Source of the DNA: Cytobacillus suaedae
Lineage (GTDB): Bacteria > Bacillota > Bacilli > Bacillales > Bacillaceae_L
Reading direction: 5' to 3'
DNA: 64,000 nt
NCBI GenBank assembly: GCA_014960805.1
Contig: CP063163.1
Span: forward strand, 545,001 to 609,000
Shown here: positions 51,778 to 60,808 of the stretch, one piece after another
How positions within the stretch are numbered: the first letter of the stretch is position 1
Layout: each line of letters opens with the position of its first letter
The notes under the pieces: model-generated
Seen by the model: only the letters and a program-made list of their open reading frames with translations
What the model was told of the DNA's origin: nothing
The model's database searches: none
Translations under genes and position numbers: made by a program

Positions 51778-51813
51778 ACGGCCACGGATCCGAGCAGGAT
51801 TAGTGGCCGTTGT
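51778..51813. other. Imperfect hairpin in a gene-free stretch
   Basis: ACGGCCAC (51780) pairs with GTGGCCGT (51803), GC-rich against the AT-rich surroundings. Nothing else is seen in 51600-51956. Confidence 0.45.
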
Positions 51814-51956
51814 TGTTAAAGTAAAGGGTAAGGGTGCAAAAAGGAAGTCGTCATTTCGTAGTAGACACAAACTGTGACATAGAAAGTGACTAGATAGAAA
51901 AAACCTCTAAATATAAAGGTTATTGAATCATGTTTTATATTTAATTAGAAAATATT

Positions 51957-52375
51957 CTAATTTATTTCTTTAAATCCCATTCTAGAAGTTAACCAATGGG
52001 CTATTAGATAAATGATTATGTATATAGGAATTGAATAAAAGATACGCCATTTTTCTAATTTGTAAATATCAGTGAATACAAGGAGTGGTTCTCCTATTAA
52101 AGCTGTTAAAAAACCATATATGAAAGCTTTTTTAACTGGAGAGTAGTAAGGTTTAAATTGTATTAAACTCATAATAACCACTGGCATAAGAGCTAAATCG
52201 TAAGGTAAATAAGCTGGGTTGGTAAGACTTCATATCTATACGACCACATTCCTAGTTGTACACCAAGAGATTCTAAGGAAATGGAGACAGTCATTACAAA
52301 AAAGCCTGCTAACAATAACCGATATCGACTGTCTTTTTTATGATATTTAATCCAAAATAACCAAGATTATAGGAT
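51957..52375 (-). pseudogene. CBO0543-type membrane protein, frameshifted
   Basis: The open 3' part encodes MPVVIMSLIQFKPYYSPVKK, AFIYGFLTALIGEPLLVF and a final helix. Upstream in another frame the family continues: WLFWIKYHKKDSRYRLLLAG, FFVMTVSISLESLGVQLGMW, SYRYEVLP; then a small indel near 52200-52215 joins to YLPYDLALMPVV. A further stop lies upstream of WLFW. At least two lesions, so a pseudogene or sequencing error. Confidence 0.75.
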
Positions 52376-52569
52376 TCTAAATAGATAATTTCATGATTCA
52401 AGAAAAATGTACAGTATTTATCTAGTTATCTAGTTCGAATATGGGAGAAATTCTAATATCAGCATAACAGTATATTGGAGATATTTTACATTTGTAAACT
52501 GTCCAAATCCTGGCTAATCAATAGACTAAAAAGAGTTTCTCATTCGCATTCTTATTAACTCATATATCA

Positions 52570-53586
52570 CTATTTCTGTTTAGTTTTAGCAATTTCAATA
52601 TTATCGATAGATGATGGTGGTTTTTCCATCCAGTTATGTTCAATTAAGATGTTAGCTCCATCCTCTGCATATTGAACAGCTTCCAACGTAATACGCATGA
52701 ATTTTGAACCTAAATCACGTCTTGTAACCGTTCCTAAAGCTACACCATAATATCCTAGAGACATTCCTGATAGCATGGATACCTGAAACATCATTAGTTT
52801 ATCCGAAAATGGTGGTGTTGTTGATCTTAATACGTCTGAGTCCAAAGTGGGCGTTTGTGAAAGGTTCTCTTGATTTAACATTTGAGCCATAAATTCCACT
52901 ACTTTACTGGCAATATTGGCTCCTCTAACCATATAATTTCTTACCTCTTGTAAGCCCGCCGTTTGCCCAAAACCTAATAATAATGCTTTACCAAGTGAAT
53001 TACGTTGCATATTATTGTAAAAGTGCATAATTTCAGGTGAAGTCATCGGGCGACGTTCTCCAAACCAACCTGTCAAATAACCTTGTTTTTCAATGAATTC
53101 AACTTTATCTGGTATTGGAATAGAAGCAGATCTTGAATACAATCCTTTTTCTAATAAGACATTTAAAGTTTTATTATATAATTGTCGCGTAAGGTCAATA
53201 GCATTAGAAAAGAGTTCTAATACATCAGTTCGTGCACACCCAGCAAAAGAAGCACAGTATGAGGTCATGCCATGCCTTGCCATAAAATGAACAAAGTTTA
53301 AATGAAACGTATCTGAGTATAGTGCGGGTGCGTTAAGATTAACATCCTCATTCACACTAAAAGCAACAGGGATTGCATGATTTTCCTTATCATAAATATC
53401 AGTAATGTTTTGTAACAATGTTTTAGAAACCTCAATGGCAAATTCTAATATCGATTGTATTTCTGTATCTTGTGTTTTTTCTTTGAAATACATTAGCATG
53501 CAATAAGACATACTATTATTCATATAAGCACTCCAAAGTGAAGCAATTTCAGATGAAGTAAGACGAATATTATGTTCAGTTTGCAT
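52570..53586 (-). CDS. DUF3231-family protein
   Basis: A 338-residue protein composed of two related four-helix units (about 1-165 and 170-330), both beginning with L(T/M)SSEI--LW or TSPEI-HFY patterns and containing helices such as SILEFAIEVSKTLLQNI and ASKVVEFMAQMLNQENL. This is the duplicated ferritin-like layout of DUF3231, common in spore-forming Bacilli. ATG at 53586 behind GGAGGGG; the TTG at 53601 overlaps that site. Function unknown. Confidence 0.85.
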   Translation of the reverse strand: MQTEHNIRLTSSEIASLWSAYMNNSMSYCMLMYFKEKTQDTEIQSILEFAIEVSKTLLQNITDIYDKENHAIPVAFSVNEDVNLNAPALYSDTFHLNFVHFMARHGMTSYCASFAGCARTDVLELFSNAIDLTRQLYNKTLNVLLEKGLYSRSASIPIPDKVEFIEKQGYLTGWFGERRPMTSPEIMHFYNNMQRNSLGKALLLGFGQTAGLQEVRNYMVRGANIASKVVEFMAQMLNQENLSQTPTLDSDVLRSTTPPFSDKLMMFQVSMLSGMSLGYYGVALGTVTRRDLGSKFMRITLEAVQYAEDGANILIEHNWMEKPPSSIDNIEIAKTKQK

Positions 53587-53678
53587 ATATAACCCCTCCA
53601 AATTTTAATCGACATTAAATAATTTCTCCTAAAAAATGAAAAATATAGATTTAATAGAAGAGAGGGCTATATGTAAAC

Positions 53679-53708
53679 AAAAAAGGCTGAGTTTTCAGCC
53701 CTTTTTTT
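53679..53708. terminator. Bidirectional terminator
   Basis: AAAAAAGGCTGA / TCAGCCCTTTTTTT with loop GTTT. It lies upstream of the DUF3231 gene; no gene precedes it on the plus strand. The 480 bases to 54191 show no gene. Confidence 0.65.
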
Positions 53709-54150
53709 GCTTCTGCTTGCATAGGGATTATTTATATTCTTTGTTAAATCACCATAAAAATTGTGAATCATTGTACTTGAAGTTAACAAGAGCTTTACTT
53801 CAATTTAGGTATTAGGCACATACCGTACCACAGTTACTATTGTTTAGTTTAATATGAGATTTTATTTTTTAATTGTTTTTTTGATAAAAGTGTGTTGTGA
53901 TTTTTCTATATTTCATTACCTCATTTTAATTCTAGAACTGGATATGTGTTATAATACTGCCTCCCCTAGAAAAAAAGCCCTGACGGTGGTGAATCCATCG
54001 TAAATTCAGATCTTAATTTATTTGGTTATGTTAAAAAGTTTAGGTTAAGCCTTAAGAAACGGCATTCAACTCATGGTAGAACTGTAAGAAAATCTAATTC
54101 AACTAGCCGTTGATAGTTTTATGATATGACCCTGTGCTAAGCTTAAGTCA

Positions 54151-54164
54151 ACAGCGCGCGCTGT
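54151..54164. promoter_or_regulatory. GC-rich perfect palindrome upstream of the second XRE-solenoid gene
   Basis: ACAGCGCGCGCTGT, 14 bp, 28 bases before the start codon. It stands out in an AT-rich region and is a candidate autoregulatory operator for the XRE protein (inference). Confidence 0.5.
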
Positions 54165-54191
54165 CAATATTAAGGTAAGGGTGAGTATTTT

Positions 54192-55265
54192 ATGCTAAAT
54201 TCAAGCCTAATCGGATCCTATATCTCTTCATTGCGGAAAGCAAAGGATCTTACGCAGGTCGAACTTGCTGAACAGGTAAATGTAAGTCACCAGGCTGTCT
54301 CTAAGTGGGAACGAGGAGAATCATTGCCAGATATTGGGACACTGATAGTGTTAGGCGAGGTATTCGGTGTTTCCATAGATCATATCCTGAGTGGGGGCAG
54401 ATCAGGGAGTCAACCTAGAAATGTTGGTAAATTAGTGGAGAAGCTGTCTGACAACCTTCCTGAGCAAGCTGCTGAATTACTTAATTCAGGGGAGTCAGAG
54501 GTGGAGGGGTTTATATCTTTAGCTCCATTGTTAAAGTCGAGTATGATTGAAAATGTAGCAAACAAGGTTTCTAATCAAACTTTTACCCTGGAGCATCTTA
54601 TAGAATTGGCTCCATTTATGGAAAGAGAATCTCTTGATGAGCTTGTTAATAAAATGGATACTACAAATCTCCTCTGGGCACAAATCTCTTCCCTAGCTCC
54701 ATTTATAACACATAGTACATTAAGTGATCTTGTATCTACTAATGAATATACATTAAATGTGGAAGAGCTTATCGAGATTGTTCCATTTTTAGGTTCTGAA
54801 ATTGATAGATTGGTGTTACAAGCTGACCTAACGGATAGTGAGTGGGATCATGTGATTGGTCTCACACCATTTCTTAAAAAGGAAACGTTAATTCATTTGG
54901 TTAATCATTCAAATACCGGGGAGATGTCAATTGATAAGCTAGTTAGTGTGGCTCCCTTTCTTGGACATTACCTTAATCAACTAGTGGAAGAAATGGATAT
55001 AAAAGATGTTAGGTGGGGAGAATTACCTAGACTTGCCCCTTTTATACGTAAAGAAACCTTAGCCAGACTGATTGAAAAGATTGTGGATGATGAGGGTGCC
55101 TTAGAAACATTACTAGATATTGTGCCATTTGTCGGTAGAGATCAACTTGATCATCTACTACAAAAGGTTAATTTATCAGGCCTAACTCCAGATATAATTG
55201 CAGATATTGCTCCTTTTGTTAAAAAGGAGACTCTAACCAAGCTGATGTCAAACCTGGTTAAATAA
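54192..55265 (+). CDS. XRE-family regulator fused to nine 28/29-residue helical repeats
   Basis: A 357-residue sister of the protein at 13119. The XRE HTH (LIGSYISSLRKAKDLTQVEL, VSHQAVSKWERGESLPDIGT, FGVSIDHILSGG) is followed by repeats whose Pro of the A/V/T-P-F triplet falls at 112, 141, 170, 198, 226, 255, 283, 312 and 341, a spacing of 28 or 29. Consensus about LAPFhxxETLxxLV. Each unit should form two helices, giving an alpha-solenoid. ATG behind AAGGGTGAG. Palindrome upstream. Monocistronic. Effector and regulon unknown. Confidence 0.8.
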   Translation: MLNSSLIGSYISSLRKAKDLTQVELAEQVNVSHQAVSKWERGESLPDIGTLIVLGEVFGVSIDHILSGGRSGSQPRNVGKLVEKLSDNLPEQAAELLNSGESEVEGFISLAPLLKSSMIENVANKVSNQTFTLEHLIELAPFMERESLDELVNKMDTTNLLWAQISSLAPFITHSTLSDLVSTNEYTLNVEELIEIVPFLGSEIDRLVLQADLTDSEWDHVIGLTPFLKKETLIHLVNHSNTGEMSIDKLVSVAPFLGHYLNQLVEEMDIKDVRWGELPRLAPFIRKETLARLIEKIVDDEGALETLLDIVPFVGRDQLDHLLQKVNLSGLTPDIIADIAPFVKKETLTKLMSNLVK

Positions 55266-55360
55266 GTCAGTACAACGCCTTGAAAAATTTATTGGGTTCG
55301 ATTGAGAAAGAATAGAATCTTTCAAAAATTAAAATAGGTCCCTCTATAACCCATTAAAGG

Positions 55361-55398
55361 AAGCAGGCCAGTTGTGAAATAATTTGGTCTGCTTTTTA
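55361..55398 (+). terminator. Terminator of the XRE-solenoid gene
   Basis: AAGCAGGCCA pairs with TTGGTCTGCTT with one wobble, then TTT. Confidence 0.75.
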
Positions 55399-55458
55399 GT
55401 TCCTAGTTCAGTAGATGTAAAATAAAAAGGTTAATAATAACCCAACCCTAGTGACTCC

Positions 55459-55506
55459 AAAGCCTAATTCCTCTTTAAAGAAAAGGAGGATTAGGCTTTA
55501 TTATTT
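55459..55506. terminator. Second, stronger hairpin between convergent genes
   Basis: AAAGCCTAATTCCTC pairs with GAGGATTAGGCTTT; T-rich on the right. Confidence 0.8.
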
Positions 55507-55550
55507 CAAAGTTCTTCAACAAGTTGGCAGCCAGTGGTAATCGAACAGTA

Positions 55551-56066
55551 TCACTTAATAGCCACCTTATTTCTCACTTCTTTTAAAACAAATAGTTCAC
55601 GCTTCAACCAACTATTCTTCTCAACTTTTTCAATAAGATTTTCATTCTCACTAATAGCATCATCCAATGATACCCATTTTGGAGTAAAATTCAGTAAGAA
55701 CTCATAATCATCTAATTGTTGAGACATTTTTTCTTCGTTTGCTAATTCACAATAATAATAGTGCGAAGTCATTTGGAATAACGCGTTATCGACAAACTCA
55801 TCAGCTTTTCGTTCAATGACCACGCCAGCTTTATCTTTGACAATACAGTTCATGTACCCAGTTTCTTCTCGCACTTCCCGTATCAATGCTTCACAGTGGC
55901 TTTCGTTCTTTTCCACTCCGCCACCAGGAAACTTATAGTCTCCTCTATTTGACTGAACGAGTAGAATAGTATCTTTAGTCATAATTATAGCCCTGACTGC
56001 TTCTCGATTGATTGTATTGCTACTATTTTTAATCTCTGGCTCTTCTATTACCCTATTAAAAGTCAT
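55551..56066 (-). CDS. Nudix hydrolase
   Basis: A 171-residue protein. The Nudix box GGGVEKNESHCEALIREVRE followed by ETG has all catalytic Glu and the Arg. It has the beta strand AVRAIIMTKDTILLVQSNRG before it and a helical C-terminus. It hydrolyses a nucleoside diphosphate derivative; the substrate is not readable. ATG with AGAGGTG upstream. It is 15 bases after the stop of the glycosyltransferase gene (transcribed in the same direction), so it forms the distal gene of a two-gene unit. Confidence 0.92.
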   Translation of the reverse strand: MTFNRVIEEPEIKNSSNTINREAVRAIIMTKDTILLVQSNRGDYKFPGGGVEKNESHCEALIREVREETGYMNCIVKDKAGVVIERKADEFVDNALFQMTSHYYYCELANEEKMSQQLDDYEFLLNFTPKWVSLDDAISENENLIEKVEKNSWLKRELFVLKEVRNKVAIK

Positions 56067-56081
56067 TTTTGCACCTCTTAC

Positions 56082-56744
56082 TTATTCATTCTTATACTCT
56101 TTTAGTGCCTCGATTACTTCCTGTTGTCTTTTTTTTGCCAAATCAGGATTTGTGCTTAAGGCATAAACACTCGGAGCTTGTGGTAAACCAGCCAAGAGTG
56201 TTGCTTCATGGTAATTCAACATGGAAGGGCTCTTACCAAAGTAATTTTCACTCGCTGCTTTAATACCGTAGTTGCCGTCCCCGAAGTAGATAATATTGAC
56301 GTAAAGTTCTAAAATCTCGTCTTTACCGTAGATTCTCTCAAGGTCAAAGGCTACAAATAACTCTGCTACTTTCCTGACAAACGTCTGTTTACCACTAAAG
56401 TAAAGGTTTTTGGCAACTTGTTGTGTGATCGTACTGCCACCTTGTTTTAATTCTTTTTCTTTCAGGTTTATAAAAATTGCCCTTGATAGTGAAATAGCAT
56501 CGAAGGCTCCATGTTCATAAAAACGGTGATCTTCAATGGAAATGATCGCATCCGTGAAAATGGGGCTGATATCAGCTAAAGGAACGTACTTTTCATTTCC
56601 TTTAATAAGTGTGACCTTTTCTCTAAGTGGTACCTCTTCAATGGCTTCTTTATAGTCGAAATAACCTAGTACTCCAATAACCAAAACGTACAATGTAACA
56701 ATAACTAAACCTAACCTAATTAAATTCCTAATTAATTTCCACAT
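56082..56744 (-). CDS. Monofunctional peptidoglycan glycosyltransferase (GT51)
   Basis: A 220-residue protein. One N-terminal membrane helix (about 9-29) precedes a GT51 domain: motif 1 EDHRFYEHGAFD with catalytic Glu71, motif 2 GGSTITQQVAKN, motif 3 RKVAELFVAFDLER, motif 4 KDEILELYVNIIYFG, and the final Y-ATLLAGLPQAPS. It polymerises lipid II into glycan strands at the outer membrane surface; there is no transpeptidase domain, so it is MtgA/SgtB-like. ATG with AAGATA upstream (weak). Confidence 0.93.
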   Translation of the reverse strand: MWKLIRNLIRLGLVIVTLYVLVIGVLGYFDYKEAIEEVPLREKVTLIKGNEKYVPLADISPIFTDAIISIEDHRFYEHGAFDAISLSRAIFINLKEKELKQGGSTITQQVAKNLYFSGKQTFVRKVAELFVAFDLERIYGKDEILELYVNIIYFGDGNYGIKAASENYFGKSPSMLNYHEATLLAGLPQAPSVYALSTNPDLAKKRQQEVIEALKEYKNE

Positions 56745-56908
56745 TATCTTACCCTCTTACGCTTTTGGCATATGGTTTTAGTATATCAAAAGTTAAAGGG
56801 TAAAACATACGTGGTCTTCACAAAGAGTATGCTATTGTTTTAAACTTGGGTAAAATAGAAGGCATATGTAAAACCCCACAACATAACTAACGAATGGAGA
56901 CACAAGAG

Positions 56909-58027
56909 ATGGGAATGGTTTTTATAGGCATCGTTTCAGTTCTATTGTATGGAGCGCTTGTCTATTACGTTGGGTGGAGCAGTTGGAGTTTGTTCCGACC
57001 GAAAGAAAGCCCTTATAAACGAAAAATTAAAATACTGTATATTATTACGCTAACAATCGTATCAACCTCTTTCATTGTGGGACGAGTCTTCGGATTTGTC
57101 TTGTTTAATATCTTAGGCGCTTATTGGATGGCTGTATTTTATTTATTACTAATTATTCTTCCCGTGGTGCATCTCAGCGTTTGGTTATTGCAACTGACAC
57201 GGGTTCCGCGTCACCGAGTTGAGAAATGGGCCGGTGTTGTTACCTTTATTCTTGTAATTGGCTTAATAAGCTATGGATCTTATAATGCCTACAGTCCGGT
57301 GGTGAGCAGCTACCAGATGAATATTGATAAGCCGGCAGGTGACATCGGTGAGCTTAATGTCGTCATGGCATCTGATATGCACTTCGGTTTATTGTCGAAC
57401 AGAGATCATGCTGAGCGTCTTGTGAAGGAAATTAATCTGTTACAGCCTGATATCGTTCTATTCCCTGGAGACGTTTTTGACGATGATATTGACCAGTATA
57501 TTCAGCAAGAGATTGACGAAGTGATGGATGGCATTAAATCTACATATGGAGTTTACGCTTCACTAGGTAATCATGATAAGTATGAAGGCACGATGGAAGA
57601 GCTTATTACGGTACTTGAAGATAGCGATATAGAGGTTCTGTACGATGAGGCCATGCTGATTGAGAATAGCCTGACTATAGTAGGACGAAAGGACCTTACG
57701 GAAAACGACCGGCTGTCGGTTCCCGCGCTGATGGACGGAGTCGATATGACTAAGCCGATCATTATGTTGGACCACCAGCCTTATGAACTGGATATCGCAC
57801 AGCAAAACGGTATTGACCTTCTAGTCGCAGGACATACGCACCGCGGACAGGTGTTTCCGGGTAACTTGATTACAAGTAAAGTATACGAAGTTGACTGGGG
57901 CTATCTGCAGAAAGAGCAGCTGCATACGGTGGTTTCATCTGGATATGGTTTCTGGGGCCCGCCGATCCGACTTGGTTCTCGCTCTGAAATCGTTCAGATA
58001 ACGGTGACGTTCGCTCAACAAGGCTAG
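56909..58027 (+). CDS. Membrane-bound calcineurin-type metallophosphoesterase
   Basis: About 372 residues. Four membrane helices lie in the first 135 residues, followed by a phosphoesterase domain: SDMHF, PGDVFDD, GNHD, then LDHQPYE, AGHTHRGQ, and the family end SSGYGFWGPPIRLGS. The metal-binding set is complete. Similar proteins (YkuE/YaeI group) act on lipids or cyclic nucleotides. ATG at 56909 with GGAG nine bases upstream; the ATG at 56894 overlaps the site. The second half uses noticeably more G/C at third positions than its neighbours (about 57680-57960), possibly a sign of transfer. Confidence 0.88.
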   Translation: MGMVFIGIVSVLLYGALVYYVGWSSWSLFRPKESPYKRKIKILYIITLTIVSTSFIVGRVFGFVLFNILGAYWMAVFYLLLIILPVVHLSVWLLQLTRVPRHRVEKWAGVVTFILVIGLISYGSYNAYSPVVSSYQMNIDKPAGDIGELNVVMASDMHFGLLSNRDHAERLVKEINLLQPDIVLFPGDVFDDDIDQYIQQEIDEVMDGIKSTYGVYASLGNHDKYEGTMEELITVLEDSDIEVLYDEAMLIENSLTIVGRKDLTENDRLSVPALMDGVDMTKPIIMLDHQPYELDIAQQNGIDLLVAGHTHRGQVFPGNLITSKVYEVDWGYLQKEQLHTVVSSGYGFWGPPIRLGSRSEIVQITVTFAQQG

Positions 58028-58116
58028 CTTTATAATAGTTAAATCTACCCGGCGGAAGAAGTTGTATGGAAGAATGGATGTTGATGTTTTAAAAACAACA
58101 AGTGTGTGTGGCACTT

Positions 58117-58145
58117 AGGACGGTATAAATGGTACCGTCCTTTTT
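58117..58145 (+). terminator. Terminator after the metallophosphoesterase gene
   Basis: AGGACGGTA / TACCGTCCT, loop TAAATGG, T5. The GGACGG arm recalls the dispersed repeat family. Confidence 0.85.
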
Positions 58146-58259
58146 GGCGTTTTGTGATAAGAAACACAAGGTATGATAGAATAAAAGTCTACTAATTTGT
58201 AACATTCTGGTATCTCATTCGTATTATCAAGAGGGCAACAAAATAAGGGGGGGAACAAA

Positions 58260-59174
58260 TTGAACAACAACAATTACTTAAAATACTTCCGAATTTTCAT
58301 AGCCATCGCCTTAGTCGCAAGCTTAATTATGAACTTTAACTTATTAGCCAGTTTAGATAGGATTGAACATCAAGTAAGTAACTTATCTCACAACCAACAC
58401 AACATCCTCAGTGACGTCAACAACCAAGCGGGACAGGTTCAGAATATCATGAATGAGTTTTTAGCGGAGCAGAGCTGGATCAGTAGAATTAATATGGAGT
58501 TTGATCCTAGTGAGGTAGAAGATGGTGAGGCGGCTGCAACCTTTGAGTGGCAGGTGAAGGAGATGCAGAGTAATTCTAAAGTTATCTTCAATTATGTGTA
58601 TGGTGAGGGTGAGAACTATATCGCTCTTCCGGCTAAGGAGATACAGCAAGGATTGTTTCAGGTTAAGATTCCGATCGAGGTTAAGTTAGAGCCAATGTGG
58701 CACGTTGGAGTGATAACGAGTTCAAATACTCATGAAGAATCGAAACAAGTGATTGAAGAAAAAATGATGAAAGAGGAACTGGAGAATAGATTAAAGTACT
58801 TCGTGTCTGTATCGTATGATGACTTGCTTAAGAGTAGTGAAGTTCATACAGAGCACTTAGGACATGTAGGAACAAGTTATTATGGAATTCTTCAAGGAGA
58901 TGTTCATATTCATGATAAACAAATGAGTGTAACTCTTATTAGTGAATATATGATGGAACCTTCTGTGAATGTAGAAAAGGCCTATCTAGTTAAGTATGAG
59001 GGGAGTACCCTAATTGGAGAAGAAGAATTTAATTACGATGGTCCAAAAGAGGAGTGGCCGCGTCATTTCCATTTAAATCAAGTTAAGACATATGATGATA
59101 TGCGTTTAGTAATCAAAGTTGTCTATAGCAATGGAGAGACCTTTGAGAAGGAAGTATACAATTCTGCTGATTGA
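58260..59174 (+). CDS. Membrane-anchored protein, unknown
   Basis: A 304-residue protein with one N-terminal membrane helix (about 10-30), an Asn/Gln/His-rich coiled-coil-like stalk (HQVSNLSHNQHNILSDVNNQ), and a beta-rich extracytoplasmic part of two domain-sized stretches (about 75-150 and 195-300). It looks like a type II surface-exposed protein. TTG start behind AAGGGGGGG. I do not recognise the family. Single gene. Confidence 0.65.
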   Translation: MNNNNYLKYFRIFIAIALVASLIMNFNLLASLDRIEHQVSNLSHNQHNILSDVNNQAGQVQNIMNEFLAEQSWISRINMEFDPSEVEDGEAAATFEWQVKEMQSNSKVIFNYVYGEGENYIALPAKEIQQGLFQVKIPIEVKLEPMWHVGVITSSNTHEESKQVIEEKMMKEELENRLKYFVSVSYDDLLKSSEVHTEHLGHVGTSYYGILQGDVHIHDKQMSVTLISEYMMEPSVNVEKAYLVKYEGSTLIGEEEFNYDGPKEEWPRHFHLNQVKTYDDMRLVIKVVYSNGETFEKEVYNSAD

Positions 59175-59222
59175 GCCTTTCAGACATTAAGAGCATGTGA
59201 TAACATATCAAGAAAAACAAGT

Positions 59223-59260
59223 AAGACTAATGTTCATAACCATTGAGCATTAGTCTTTTG
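59223..59260 (+). terminator. Terminator of the anchored-protein gene
   Basis: AAGACTAATG / CATTAGTCTT, T3. Same layout as the terminator at 19771. Confidence 0.8.
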
Positions 59261-59515
59261 TTATATCAAAGAAATCCTATACCACACAGGCTATATGGGT
59301 TAGAGATTTAATCTTTCGGGCTTTTTTTGGCAAGAATCGTCACCCTGTGTTTCTGTTGATACTTATAGAAAGTATTTTTGGTGTTTGATAGGCAATCCTT
59401 ATTTTTGCCTATAGTAAACTAATGAGAGAACGCACTTAGACATTTTTGTAAAATAAGACACTTAGAAATCTTGGATTTTATAAATACCGCATTAATTACG
59501 AAAGTGAGACTTTAT

Positions 59516-60175
59516 ATGAGAGTAATCGGAATTGATTTATCAGGGCCAAGTAATCATAAGGATACAGTTCTTACTGTTTTTGAAAAAAAGGATAATCATC
59601 TGGAGTTTGTGAAGTGGACAAGTAATATAAGTGATCAGGGCATTTTAAGAGAGATTTCTGAGCAAAGTCAATTAGATGAGGTTGTGATCGGAATGGATGC
59701 ACCGTTATCCTATGAGGACGGAGGAGGAGATAGGGTAGGTGACCGCGAGCTAAGAAAGTTTATTGTCTCATTGGGAATGAAGTCAGGGTCAATTATGCCG
59801 CCTACCTTAAATCGAATGGTGTATTTAACCTTAAGAGGGATTAAGCTTACTAGAGAAATAGAGAACTTAAACGTCATCTATCCAATTTCTATCGTGGAAG
59901 TGCATCCAGGGGCCGTTATTGGATCAAGGCTTTCTAAAAAAGAGATAGAATATGCATTGGTTTACAAACAAGCACAATCAGCTAGAAGTTATATTCGAAC
60001 TTGGTTTACAGAGCAAGGGCTTTCGCAAATTCCTATTGAAATTGAAGAAGAAAGCCATTCCATTGATGCATGCGCTGCTGCATTAGGTGCCTGGCATTGG
60101 AAGGACCCTGAGTATAAGCCAAAATGGAAACACCCAGCGAATCCGCCACTTCATCCTTATGACTATTGCTGCTGA
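59516..60175 (+). CDS. DUF429 family protein (RNase H-like fold)
   Basis: A 219-residue protein with DUF429 landmarks: RVIGIDLSGPSNHKDTVL, VVIGMDAPLS, GGGDRVGDRELRKF, PPTLNRMVYLTLRG, IVEVHPGA and SIDACAAALGAWHW. Conserved acidic residues in GIDLSG, GMDAPL, EVHP and IDAC are arranged as in RNase H-like nucleases; activity is not established in the family as far as I know. ATG at 59516; the open frame from 59471 lacks a ribosome binding site. Single gene. Confidence 0.8.
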   Translation: MRVIGIDLSGPSNHKDTVLTVFEKKDNHLEFVKWTSNISDQGILREISEQSQLDEVVIGMDAPLSYEDGGGDRVGDRELRKFIVSLGMKSGSIMPPTLNRMVYLTLRGIKLTREIENLNVIYPISIVEVHPGAVIGSRLSKKEIEYALVYKQAQSARSYIRTWFTEQGLSQIPIEIEEESHSIDACAAALGAWHWKDPEYKPKWKHPANPPLHPYDYCC

Positions 60176-60229
60176 TAATTATAAGAACTATAAATCATGC
60201 CTTTTTAACAGGTTCATACCGAAACGAGT

Positions 60230-60266
60230 AGACCAATGTTTCTAACAACGAGCATTGGTGTTTTTT
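60230..60266 (+). terminator. Terminator of the DUF429 gene
   Basis: ACCAATG / CATTGGT with T6 after a G. Related in layout to those at 19771 and 59223. Confidence 0.75.
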
Positions 60267-60383
60267 ATGTTGATCTTTCCTGATAATGATGTATTAAAAT
60301 TTGTTCCTTATAGACAAAGTCCCATCCGATGTTTCAACCAATTACATACTAATAAAGTAGATTGTAAGAAGGAGGGTAAAATA

Positions 60384-60674
60384 ATGTTTCCACAAAGATA
60401 TCCCCAACATTCAAGAAGAATGGGTAGACCTGGTATTGGTCCGATGCCTAATCAACTAATTGGAAGAAGAAACAACTTTCAAGCACCAATTAGAAGACCA
60501 TTAAGGCCAGTTCCTCCAGCGCAAATTCAACCAAATAACATGCTATCAATGTTTAAAGGTGAGGATGGAAGTTGGGATTTTAATAAAATATCCAACACAG
60601 CCTCTCAAGCAATGGGCGTTTATAAACAATTTTCAGGTATGGCTCCGATGTTATTAAAGCTGTTTAAAGGATAG
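60384..60674 (+). CDS. YppG-like small basic protein
   Basis: A 96-residue protein. An Arg/Pro/Gln-rich low-complexity N-terminal half (RRMGRPGIGPMPNQLIGRR) is followed by LSMFKGEDGSWDFNKISNTA, MGVYKQFSGMAPMLLKLFKG, a layout I associate with the YppG spore-related proteins of Bacillus. ATG at 60384 behind AAGGAGGG is clear; the open frame upstream from 60255 is spurious. Probably a spore or mother-cell protein (family inference). Confidence 0.65.
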   Translation: MFPQRYPQHSRRMGRPGIGPMPNQLIGRRNNFQAPIRRPLRPVPPAQIQPNNMLSMFKGEDGSWDFNKISNTASQAMGVYKQFSGMAPMLLKLFKG

Positions 60675-60705
60675 AAAAGTGGATTTCTGTGTGCAAAAAA
60701 TTAGG

Positions 60706-60779
60706 AAACATGGGGATGATAGTCTTCATGTTTCTTTCGTTTCGCTAAACGAAGCAAACAAAAGAACCGTCCCCGTGTC
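60706..60779. repeat. GGGACGG-type hairpin repeat, copy 11 (long form)
   Basis: AACATGGGGATGATAGTCTT, CATG, inner TTTCTTTCGTTTCGCTAAAC, GAAGCAAACAAAAGAACCGT, CCCCGTGT. Left arm decayed. Confidence 0.8.
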
Positions 60780-60808
60780 TTCATTATAGATTCACCCAAT
60801 AAAAAAAG

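Noticed and set aside
60255-60383. N-terminal extension of the YppG-like frame
   Set aside because: A strong AAGGAGGG directly precedes ATG at 60384, and the extension begins inside the upstream terminator.
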